From the NCBI GenBank assembly GCA_016708925.1, contig JADJET010000001.1, positions 1 through 64,000 of the forward strand: a stretch of 64,000 bases of DNA. Reading direction: 5' to 3'. The notes beneath the pieces are model-generated. The model searched no databases. It saw only the letters and a list, made by a program, of their open reading frames with translations, and was not told the origin of the DNA. Position 1 is the first letter of the stretch. Each line of letters opens with the position of its first letter. Source of the DNA: Gammaproteobacteria bacterium. Lineage in GTDB: Bacteria; Pseudomonadota; Gammaproteobacteria; Pseudomonadales; Porticoccaceae. The position numbers and the translations under genes are program-made. Below are positions 19,701 through 27,056 of the stretch, piece by piece.

Positions 19701-19883
19701 CTGGCGATGATTCCGCTGACGGGCAGCGTATTTTTCGGGCCGATGGCGGTGTCAATCATGGGTGGGCTGATTGCCGCCACCGGCCTGACACTGATCTTCG
19801 TACCCGCGCTGTATGCCGCCTGGTTCCGGGTGCCGCGCCGGGATGCGGCCTCAGCGTCGGCAGCGGTGCCGGCGCAGCCGTAG
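16785..19883 (+). CDS. RND-type efflux permease
   Basis: This is a 1032-residue proton-driven tripartite efflux pump of the hydrophobe/amphiphile exporter type. It starts L-S-E-W-A-L-S-N-R-V-L-V with TM1, followed by two large periplasmic loops (about residues 35-330 and 550-860) and two clusters of TM helices. The proton-relay region G-L-L-V-D-D-A-I-I-A-V-E in TM4 carries the paired Asp residues essential for transport. The second half has the matching G-M-V-M-R-N-S-V-I-L-V-D motif. It is closest in feel to the MexK/TriC-like branch, but the substrate is unknown. It is cotranscribed with the adaptor and convergent with the next gene. Confidence 0.93.
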   Translation: MKRFNLSEWALSNRVLVGYLTLLLGALGVYSYFHLGQSEDPPFTFRMMVVNTQWPGATADEVDRLVTDRIEEKLQELDGLDYLRSYSRPGESWVFVLFREDLPPAAVADGFYQVRKKIGDMRHRLPSGVVGPAFNDEFGDTFGNIYALTGAEFSYQELKDYADRIRERLLRIADVAKVEFVGLQEERVYIDIANARRDQLGIPPELIAQTLAAQNTIVPAGAFDTTADRIHLRVSGGLDTVAQLRQLPIHWQGRSFRLGDIATVYRGYQDPPAPRMRFNGQPAIGIAVSMSKGGDIIGLGKRLDHTFAQLNREIPLGMSLSRVADQPAAVARVIREFIHALFEAIVIVLAVCFIALGVRTGLVVALSIPLVLGVTFLVMRMAGIGLHNISLGALILSLGLLVDDAIIAVEMMAVKLAQGYDRLRAAAFAYTSTAFPMLAGTLITAAGFLPIATAASSTGEYTRALFQVVGLALLLSWFAAVLTVPLLGYYLLSEKTAAADGLARDPNAVYQTPFYARFRRAIALCINHRWATIGITAALLAGGVALFATVPNQFFPASNRLELLVDLQLPEGASITETDMVARRLEATLANIPGLDSQVAYIGSGTPRYFLSLDQQLPSASFAQFVLNTHDITARERIRAHLLEVLPAQFPDVRWRVNRLENGPPVGYVLQYRVSGPERAVARVHADRIAAVMRANPYAAGVHLDTAEASKRIRIDIDQDRARALGVSTRGVSQLLEASINGATLTHLREHNRLTGVVVRGPPAEREHLELLGSLSVPTASGVNIPLAQIARLNYGLEDGILWRRDRTPTTSVRADIYADKQPPEVVADLAPAIAGIEAELPPGYRIEIGGTVEDSGKGQASVMVGMPLFALAVITILMFQLKSFSRTLMVVLTAPLGIIGVGLGLLASGKPFGFVAMLSTIALLGMVMRNSVILVDQIRQDLELGRAPFDAIVEATVRRFRPIVLTALAAVLAMIPLTGSVFFGPMAVSIMGGLIAATGLTLIFVPALYAAWFRVPRRDAASASAAVPAQP

Positions 19884-19890
19884 TTGCACG

Positions 19891-20796
19891 CTATAGCTCG
19901 GAGGCCAAAAACGCTACCGTGACATCGTGATCACCAACCCCGAGCACCGCGCAGTTGAGGTCGGTCACGCCGATATCCCGCAAGCGCTGAATCTGCTTCC
20001 GCAGATCCGCTTCATTCCCCACCATGGCGATGCCGGAAGGCCCTTCGGCCCCTTCGCGGTCGAGCATGCCGCGATAGGACGCCAGCTTGCCGTACATGGC
20101 CATGCCCTTGTCGATGCGCGCCCGGGCAGCATCCAGATCGGTGACGATGGCGGTCGGCACGCCGGCCACGATGCGCGGTTCGGGGCGTCCGGCGCGGGCG
20201 GCGGCGGCGCGAATCTTCGGCATGATGTGTTCTTCCAGCGTTTTCGGCCCGGTCATCCAGGTGATGGTGCCGTCGGCATAAGTGCCGGCCAGTTCCAGCA
20301 TGCGTTCACCCAATGCGGCGACCACCAGCGACACGGACTCTGATTCCGGCACCTGGATCTGGCCGTGCGCGCCGTAGAGTTTGCCCTGGTAATCGACCTT
20401 TTCGTTGCGCAGCGCCGGGGCCAGCACCTCCAGATATTCCTTCATGTGGCGCGCCGGATGTTCGTAGGACATCCCGAACATGCCCTCGATGATGGGCTTG
20501 TGGGAAAGTCCGATGCCGAGCGTGAAACGGCCGCCGGACGCGGCGTTGGTGGTTGCGGCCTGCTGCGCCATCACCAGCGGATGACGGGGGTAGGAAGGCA
20601 CCACCGCGGTGCCGAGCTTGATGCGCTGGGTCGCCTGCCCGACCAGCGCGAGCGCGGTCATGGCGTCGAGCCCGAACATGTTCGCCATCCAGAAGGTGTC
20701 GAAGCCGAGTTGTTCCATTTTCTGCGCGCGAGCGATCAGGCCGGCGATGGTCGTCTCGGGTCCGGAAGCGGCGCCTGAATTTATTCCAATTCTCAT
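19891..20796 (-). CDS. Luciferase-like (LLM class) flavin or F420-dependent oxidoreductase
   Basis: The ATG at 20796 gives 301 residues. It has AGG eight bases upstream, whereas the GTG three codons earlier would overlap that site. The sequence is a bacterial-luciferase TIM barrel: M-E-Q-L-G-F-D-T-F-W-M-A-N near the N terminus, A-T-Q-R-I-K-L-G-T-A-V-V-P, G-R-F-T-L-G-I-G-L-S-H and the Y-A-D-G-T-I-T-W-M-T-G-P loop. It resembles members annotated as F420-dependent, but the cofactor cannot be fixed from sequence alone. It is convergent with the efflux permease, only seven bases away, and has an unusually AT-rich leader. Confidence 0.85.
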   Translation of the reverse strand: MRIGINSGAASGPETTIAGLIARAQKMEQLGFDTFWMANMFGLDAMTALALVGQATQRIKLGTAVVPSYPRHPLVMAQQAATTNAASGGRFTLGIGLSHKPIIEGMFGMSYEHPARHMKEYLEVLAPALRNEKVDYQGKLYGAHGQIQVPESESVSLVVAALGERMLELAGTYADGTITWMTGPKTLEEHIMPKIRAAAARAGRPEPRIVAGVPTAIVTDLDAARARIDKGMAMYGKLASYRGMLDREGAEGPSGIAMVGNEADLRKQIQRLRDIGVTDLNCAVLGVGDHDVTVAFLASEL

Positions 20797-20850
20797 AATG
20801 TTCACCTAATATATTGTTTTTAAATAGTGTTAAAGTGATTTATCAAGATG
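20797..20850 (-). promoter_or_regulatory. AT-rich promoter region of the LLM oxidoreductase gene
   Basis: Reading on the minus strand, TTGATA is followed by AT-rich sequence including TATTTAAA and TATATT before the AGGTG ribosome site. This is the most AT-rich stretch of the first 40 kb and a plausible sigma-70 promoter, although spacing between the best -35 and -10 candidates is not ideal. Confidence 0.35.
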
Positions 20851-20862
20851 GTGGTGGGCGAT

Positions 20863-21507
20863 TCAACCGAAATTCAGATCCGCCACGAAGGGGTTCATCT
20901 TGCGCTCGGTGCCGAAGGTGGACATGGGTCCGTGGCCGGGAATGAAGCCCACGTCGTCACCCAGGGGGAACAGCTTCTCGCGAATCGAATGCACCAGCGT
21001 GTCGAAATTTCCCTTCGGGAAATCGGTACGGCCGACCGAGCCCTGGAACAGCACATCGCCCACGATGGCGATCCGGGTGACGGGATCGAAGAACACCAGG
21101 TGCCCGGGTGTGTGGCCGGGGCAATGCAGCACCTGCAAAGTCTGGTTGCCGACGGTGACGGTATCGCCGTCTTCCAGCCAGCGGTCGGGCGTGAAGCTGT
21201 CGGTGGGCGGAAAGCCGAACAGGCGGCACTGCTCCGCCAGTTTGTCGATCCAGAAGCTGTCCTCGCGCTGGGGCCCTTCGATGGGCAGGTGTTGCTGGCG
21301 CGCCAGCGCCGCGACGCCGCCCACATGGTAGAGATGCCCGTGGGTGCAGAGGATTTTCTCCAGTGTGACACCTTGCTCGGCGACGGCAGTGAGAAGTTCA
21401 TCCAGGTCGCCGCCGGGATCCACCAATGCGCCTCGCATGGTTTCTTCGCACCAGATGAGACTGCAATTCTGCTGGTAGGGAGTGACGGGAATGATCAGAA
21501 ATTTCAT
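20863..21507 (-). CDS. ycbL: YcbL-type MBL-fold metallo-hydrolase with altered HxHxDH motif
   Basis: From the ATG at 21507 it is 214 residues, the length of E. coli YcbL (a glyoxalase II-like hydrolase), and it matches that family throughout: I-P-V-T-P-Y-Q-Q-N-C-S-L-I-W-C, L-Q-V-L-H-C-P-G-H-T-P-G-H and the C-terminal F-I-P-G-H-G-P-M-S-T. The metal motif reads T-H-G-H-L-Y-H-V-G-G: the Asp of H-x-H-x-D-H is Tyr (TAC for GAC). The change should weaken or abolish one zinc/iron site. The other metal ligands (His in C-P-G-H, Asp in I-V-G-D-V, His in P-G-H-G) are intact. Upstream codons are open but match nothing. Confidence 0.88.
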   Translation of the reverse strand: MKFLIIPVTPYQQNCSLIWCEETMRGALVDPGGDLDELLTAVAEQGVTLEKILCTHGHLYHVGGVAALARQQHLPIEGPQREDSFWIDKLAEQCRLFGFPPTDSFTPDRWLEDGDTVTVGNQTLQVLHCPGHTPGHLVFFDPVTRIAIVGDVLFQGSVGRTDFPKGNFDTLVHSIREKLFPLGDDVGFIPGHGPMSTFGTERKMNPFVADLNFG

Positions 21508-21762
21508 CGTGGCCTGCGTGCTGCTGCGGTCAGAGCGAGAGGATACCACCTCGTAGCATGCGGGTTTAACGGGCGGATTCCGCGCGCCGCGCCACGCTCG
21601 TCCCGAGGTGCTGGGGCCGCCGCGCACAGACGCTCGGTTGATGCCGCGCACACGGCAAGAGGTATCCCGGAACGTGGGAGAGGCGCGATGGCTATGGTGG
21701 GGCGGGCGTAAAGCGGGGCGTGAAAACAAATCGCCCGGAAAGTGGTGTGGCTGCTGACTATG

Positions 21763-21850
21763 TGGCGGAAGGGGTGGGATTCGAACCCACGGATGGTCGC
21801 CCATCGACGGTTTTCAAGACCGTTGCATTCAACCGCTCTGCCACGCTTCC
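21763..21850 (-). tRNA. tRNA-Ser (anticodon UGA)
   Basis: The 88-base gene, on the minus strand, starts GGAAGCGTGG and ends with discriminator G and encoded CCA (complement of 21763-21766). Anticodon stem ACGGT/ACCGT encloses the loop CTTGAAA (anticodon TGA). A long class II variable arm (GATGG-GCGA-CCATC) and a T arm GTGGG-TTCGAAT-CCCAC confirm serine. Acceptor pairing has one C-C mismatch at position 6-67. Confidence 0.95.
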
Positions 21851-21982
21851 TGCATGGATTTTCGGGGCGGGCGCTTCAACCATTCGGCCCACCCCAGCGG
21901 GCGGCCATTACACCGTCCACCGGGAGTCCGACAAGGTGCCGATTGGCTCCTGATCGACCCGTGCCGATCGACTCCGCACAAT

Positions 21983-22748
21983 TCAGCGCGCGATCAGGTC
22001 CCGTTTCAGATACACGGGGTCGTACTCGAAAATCCGGTCGCGATCGGGCAGCAGGAGCGCGTCGCGCTTGCCCGGATAGCCCTGCCGTGACAGCAGATCC
22101 CGGATCAACTCCAGGCGCGCCTTGCGCTTGCGGTCGGCGCGCACCACCACCCAGGGCGCCAGCGGATGATGGGTGCGCGCCAGCATCGCATTGCGCGCCG
22201 CGCTGTAGTCGTCCCAACGCTGCTGGGCGCTGTCGTCGATGGGGCTGCGTTTCCACTGTTTGAGCGGATCGGTGCTGCGCTCGGCGAGGCGTTCGCGCTG
22301 GGTGTCCCGCTCGATGTCGAGGTAGTACTTGAGTAACTGGATTCCCGACCGCACCAGCATCGACTCGAATTCGATCACGGTGTCCATGAATGCGCGGTAG
22401 TCGTCCTCCGTGCAGAAGCCCATCACCCGCTCGACACCGGCGCGGTTGTACCAGCTGCGGTTGAACAGCACCAGCTCGCCGGCGGCGGGCAGGTGTGCCA
22501 CATAGCGCTGGAAGTACCAGCTGCTGCATTCGCGATCGGATGGCTTGCTGAGCGCGACGACGCGGGTTTCGCGGGGACTGAGATGCTCCACGATGCATTT
22601 GATGGTGCCGTCCCTTGCCGGCGGCGTCGCGACCCTCCAGGATCACCAGGAGCTTCTTGTCCGTCGCGATCAGGTCGCGCTGGAATTTGACCAGCTCGAT
22701 TTGCAGTTCGCGCAATGTGTTCTGGAATGATTTGTCGTCGTTGGGCAT
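21983..22748 (-). pseudogene. ppk2: Polyphosphate kinase 2 (PPK2), frameshifted in the Walker A loop
   Basis: PPK2 uses polyphosphate to phosphorylate nucleotides. The start at 22748 gives P-N-D-D-K-S-F-Q-N-T-L-R and L-L-V-I-L-E-G-R-D-A-A-G-K-G. At 22611 one extra base follows the Walker A Lys-Gly, and the frame continues as E-H-L-S-P-R-E-T-R-V-V-A-L-S-K-P and then N-R-S-W-Y-N-R-A-G-V-E-R, the lid region, to the stop at 21983. Removing one base restores a 254-residue protein of usual length. As written the gene is broken. It could be a sequencing error. It is divergent from the sulfotransferase-like gene. Confidence 0.85.
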
Positions 22749-22853
22749 TTTTTGCTGTCTCTCGGCGGGGCCATGGCCTATCGTTACGGGCCACACGGCG
22801 GTTGCCAACTGTGGCATAAACAGCGAATCGAACCAAAATAAGAGAGGTCAATG

Positions 22854-23459
22854 ATGACACTTGACGTTATCGGCGCCGGTTTCGGCCGCACCGGGACCTT
22901 ATCGTTACGCGCGGCGCTGACCGATCTCGGTTTCGGCCCGGTCTACCACATGCTCGAAGTGGTGCGACAGCCGGAGATGGCCGCTGACCGCTCAGGCGTT
23001 GACCGACGAGCAGGCGCTGACCCGCGTCCTGCACGGCTATCGCGCCGCCATCGATTGGCCCGCCCGCCACTTTGGCGGCTTGCGCGGCTGTATCCCGACG
23101 CAAAAGTCATTTTGACCCTGCGTGATCCCGAGCAGTGGTATCGCAGTATTGAAGGCACCATCTACCAGGTGCTGTCCCGACCGCCACCGCCCGGGATGCC
23201 GGAAGCCCAGGCCACCATGGCGCGCCGCATCGTACTGGAGGAAACTTTCCAGGGCCGGCTGGGTGACCGTGAACATGCGATCGGGGTATTCGAGCGGCAC
23301 AACCGTGAAGTGCGGGAGACAGTGCCCGCGAGCAAGTTGCTGGTATTCGATGTCCGCGAGGGTTGGGAGCCCCTGTGCGGATTTCTCGGGGTTCCGGTGC
23401 CGGCACAAGCCTTCCCAAAAACCAACAGCAGCGACGAATTTCGTGCGATGTTTGGTTGA
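22854..23459 (+). CDS. Sulfotransferase-family protein with a compensated frameshift segment
   Basis: The ATG at 22854 lies six bases from AGAGAGG; an ATG just before it at 22851 is closer. The protein begins V-I-G-A-G-F-G-R-T-G-T-L-S-L with a P-loop-like 5'-phosphosulfate-binding motif and later has V-I-L-T-L-R-D-P-E-Q-W-Y, the 3'-phosphate motif. Both are typical of the Sulfotransfer_4 group. Between about 22985 and 23060 the reading is out of phase. The alternative frame there (Q-A-L-T-D-E-Q-A-L-T-R-V-L) is the sensible one, so a +1 and a -1 change cancel. The ORF stays open, but about 25 residues are scrambled. Whether the product works is unclear. Confidence 0.75.
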   Translation: MTLDVIGAGFGRTGTLSLRAALTDLGFGPVYHMLEVVRQPEMAADRSGVDRRAGADPRPARLSRRHRLARPPLWRLARLYPDAKVILTLRDPEQWYRSIEGTIYQVLSRPPPPGMPEAQATMARRIVLEETFQGRLGDREHAIGVFERHNREVRETVPASKLLVFDVREGWEPLCGFLGVPVPAQAFPKTNSSDEFRAMFG

Positions 23460-23508
23460 GTCCCACCGGTCGACCGTGGTTCGCGAAAAAGTTGGTTTGT
23501 CGGTATCC

Positions 23509-23543
23509 AAGGTTAGAACCCGGACAAAGCGGGTTCTAACCTT
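23509..23543. terminator. Strong bidirectional terminator hairpin
   Basis: AAGGTTAGAACCCG and CGGGTTCTAACCTT form a perfect 14-bp stem with a 7-base loop, followed on the plus strand by GCCCCTTTT. It lies between the convergent sulfotransferase-like gene and the unknown gene at 23573, so it can end both transcripts. Confidence 0.85.
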
Positions 23544-23572
23544 GCCCCTTTTCCAGTAGCGGGTATTACCGT

Positions 23573-25750
23573 TCAGCTCTTGGCCAGCACAAACGCCCGC
23601 ACTGCACTGGCATCGTAGCCCAGCTCGCTGTTCCAGCCGTCGGTAGCCATCGAGTCCACATACAGGTTCTCGCTGAATCCGGCGACCGCGCAGCCGTCGA
23701 CGGGACAACCTGGCGGCAGGTTGTCGTTCAGCAAGTGATTAACAGTGATGCTCAACGGACTGGTGCTACTGGCGACGGGGGTCCAGCCTTCGCTGTGTAC
23801 ATAGGCTGTCCCACGGACTACGCCAAAAGAATATTTCGCGAAGCCGTGGGGATGCAGCGCACGCCAGCCGAGCGCGACGCTGTCGTTCGGCTGATAGTGG
23901 AGTACGCCGCAGCAGGGGTCGGCTTCCGCCGCGCCGATGGTGGGCGGCGCGATGTCCGCGAAGCAGTGATTGTTGTCGATGTGCAGCGTGACGATCATGC
24001 GATTGCCGCTGACCAGGCCCAGGGTGGACGCGTCCACCGTGTGGATGGTGCCGGAGCTGTCGGGGTCGGTGGGCACGGCGTACACGATGCCGAGCGCGGC
24101 GATGTCAACCGGCTGGCCCTTGGCGTCGAACAGATCCACCGCGAACTGGTATTTGCCGCTGGTGTCGGTGCCCACCAGCGCGCCCGCCGCGTTGTAGGTC
24201 ATGCCGGCGGCGATACTTTGCTGGGTATTTTCGCGCTGGCGAAGTGCTGCTGGATTTCCGCGACATCCGGCGGCGTATCCCAGACTCCAGCGGGCGCGAC
24301 CGACGGAAAGGGAATCCTGAACAGGTTGGGAATCTTGTGACCCGCGCCATCGTCCGCTTCCACCGGGCCGAGTGTTTCCGGCGACCAGACCGGCATGTCG
24401 CCGGTCGGCGTGGGCACATCGTGGCGGTAGTAGTGGTGGATCTCCCCGGTCAGGGGAAGGAAAGTCCCGCTCGAACCCTGACGCCATGACATCCGGTAGT
24501 AGCGCACGCCGACGGCTTCCAGGGCGTTGGAAAACTCCAGGCGCGGCAGCAGCATGCCTCCCCAGGGACGCCCGTCCTGGGTGAGGCCCAGGTTGTTGGC
24601 CGTGACGCTGCCGACAAGGTCTGGCGCGGTGCCATAGATGTTGTTCAGTCCGTGAACCCCGACGGCCAGAAACGCCACCCAGCGGTTCTTGCCGGGGGGG
24701 CCGATTACCGGGGGGCAGGGCGCACAGGTATGCGCCCAGGGGCTGCTGGTGTAGAGATTGACCTCGGTGCCGCAGCGGTAATCCCACCAGGTGTGGCAGG
24801 CGATGGGCGTCGGCGCATAGATATAGACGTCGAGCCAGCCGAACAATTTCTGCTTGGCCTTGAAGTACAGATCGGGCTGATCGGGGTTGTTGCAGCCATT
24901 GAAGAACAGGGTTTGAAAATGCCCGCACTCGTCGGTTTTGGCGGTGGCGACCCGCTGCATGGTGACGAAACGCGGGTAATACAGGCACAGCAGTGGCCTG
25001 ATCAGCTCGGCGTGGTCGATCAGCGCCTGTTGAAATTGCCGGCGGCTGCCCACCTGGGCGCTGTAACGCAGAGCGGTGGCTTGCGGCAACGCGGCCAGTG
25101 CCTGCGCCGCGTCGGGAGTCGCGGTCGGCGGCGCGTGCAGTTGTCGCTGAACAGGCACCACGCGGCGCGCGCAAACGCGCCGGATCAGGTCCGGGGATGG
25201 GCTCGGGAATCGGAAATGGAATCGGCCGCAGGACGATGTCACGCAGCCGGTCAATGATCAGGTCGGGCAGTTTGGGCAGGATGATCCACAGGGGATCGAC
25301 TTCATACACTTCCACGCTGGCATCGCATACCGGGAAGTTCTCATAGATTCCGCCAATCAGCACGCGCTTGTAAAGGTTGCCGCGCACGACACAAGCACTG
25401 CGCAGCCAGCAGCGCCAGATATCCGGATAGATGACGAACGGAAGCTCGTGGCGCAGGCTGCCCGGATCAACCCGCAAGAACTGCTCCTGGGCGCCGCGCC
25501 GGAGCAGGTCGCCCAGTTCCGTCTGCCGGTCGTCGACGCGGGGCCCGGCGACCACGCGCAGCCGCGCGACGGATGTCGGCGCTTCGAGGTTGAGCTGGGT
25601 TTCTTTTTCGCCCGCCGGCGCGGACGCCAGCAGGGTGCCTTCGGAAGAAAACACATAGACGTTCAGGTGTGGGGATTTATCTCCGGGCTGGAGATCGACG
25701 AGTTGCGTCCGAACCGAGATTTGCAGCGAGTTTTTGGTGGATCCAGCCAT
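23573..25750 (-). pseudogene. Large protein of unknown function, reading frame broken by two frameshifts
   Basis: I do not recognise this gene. The start at 25750 has GGAG six bases upstream. The first ~180 residues include S-P-H-L-N-V-Y-V-F-S-S-E-G-T-L-L (a beta-sandwich-like strand pattern) and a Pro-rich hinge. Near 25190 the frame shifts and continues with cysteine- and tryptophan-rich sequence (C-H-T-W-W-D-Y-R-C-G-T, W-A-H-T-C-A-P-C-P-P). Near 24225 it shifts back and ends with C-C-G-V-L-H-Y-Q-P-N and V-R-A-F-V-L-A-K-S. Corrected length is about 725 residues. No signal peptide is evident. It ends at the shared terminator hairpin. Confidence 0.6.
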
Positions 25751-26052
25751 GATCGACTCCGTGTCTTTCTGGTGGTGCATGATGGGTACGGTGCGGACTG
25801 CCAGCTACTTATGGGCGTCCGCTTGCCCGCTTGGTTGTATCGTTCTTGCTACATCCTCAATGCTCTGTTGAATGAGGCGTCTCCATGGACTCCGCTCCGG
25901 CAAGCTGGTTCCGTGAAGCTGGGCAGAAGCTGTGCAATAGGCAGGATGTATCCTGCGACTTGCATCACGGCTTGGCGCTGCCATCCCAATTCGAGCGTCG
26001 GGAAACAGTTCGTCGGCGGGCGTCTCCGGAAACCCCCGGGCGGCGGGCAGAC
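25751..26052. other. Intergenic stretch without a recognisable gene
   Basis: About 300 bases lie between the unknown gene and the NAD-kinase-like remnant. Open frames here have no family resemblance or ribosome site. The first ~20 bases hold the GGAG site of the gene starting at 25750. Its promoter should also be here, but I cannot place one. Confidence 0.5.
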
Positions 26053-27056
26053 TCAGCAACAACCGCCGCCGGTACCGCCGTCGTAAGGGTCGATCCAGTG
26101 GGGCAGCTCGAGCATCAAACCCTGTTCGGCCGCCAGGCGCAGTACCGCGCGCGGGTCGATCACCCGGGGCCCGGTGCGGGTAACGGTGAGTGTGGCGCGC
26201 TGTCCCGGCGCGAGTGCGCGTTCGCGGTCGCCATCGAAGGCCAGAATGCCGGGGCCTTCGACAAAGGTAGGTGTACCCAGCGGCAAGCGCGTCGCGCCCC
26301 GCACATGGGCGGAGCGAAACAGCCCCGGCGAGACCGGCGCGCGCAGCAGTTGGCCTCCCTCATCGTGACCGCAGAAATCCACCCGCACGCCCCAGTCGTC
26401 CGCAAATCCGGCGGGGCACAGCAGCCCGCCGAGCGGCGACATGCCGACCGCGTCGGGTTCGGCACGGGTGAGTACCAGGGTTTTCATGAACTGAGGCTCG
26501 AACGGCCCGAGATTGCCGATCCGGTCGCCTTGTAAAAACAGCGCATCGACCAGCGCCAGGTCGGGCGCCTCGCCTTCAATATCGAGATGGACGACCTTGG
26601 CACGGGGCGCGACGCCATCGGGCGCGATGCGGCCCGCGGCGATCAGGCCCGCTGCCAGACCGGCGATGGTGGGTTCGATCCAGAGTGGAAACACGTTATT
26701 GGTGCCGGTCGACAGCGGCATCAGCACGGCATCCGGCCAGGCCTTGGTGACGGCGCGGCTGGTGCCGTCGCCGCCCAGCACCACGAGCACCCGGCAACCT
26801 GCTCGCGCATCGCCAGTACCGCAGCCTGGGTGTCTTGCGCGCTGTGGGTGATGGGTGTGCGGACTTCCTCGATCTTCGCCCCGATCTGCAAGTGCTCAAC
26901 CGCGCTGATCGCGAGTCGGCGCGGCTCCCAGGGCACCAGGATGCGCTCGCAGCCGGCGGCTACCGCGCCCACCACGATGCGGGCGATCTGGTTGCGCTTG
27001 CTCTCGTGACTCACGGTATCGGCACGCGCGGTGAGGCGGCGGCTGTCACGGCCGGA
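26053..27056 (-). pseudogene. NAD kinase-like (ATP-NAD kinase family) gene, N-terminally fused to sppA and frameshifted
   Basis: From about 27056 the sequence reads S-G-R-D-S-R-R-L-T-A-R-A, which resembles the region just after the N-P-x-S-G-R-D start of this kinase-like family. I-A-R-I-V-V-G-A-V-A-A-G-C follows. The nucleotide-binding V-L-V-V-L-G-G-D-G-T-S-R-A and S-T-G-T-N-N-V-F-P motifs lie in another phase; a missing G at about 26802 explains the switch. Its own first dozen residues are absent: the frame runs straight out of sppA. The protein ends at 26053 with D-G-G-T-G-G-G-C-C. As written it is disrupted twice. Confidence 0.75.

Noticed and set aside
21851..21982. tRNA-Ser considered as an integration site for a genomic island
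   Set aside because: I found no integrase gene and no repeat of the tRNA 3' end in the window.
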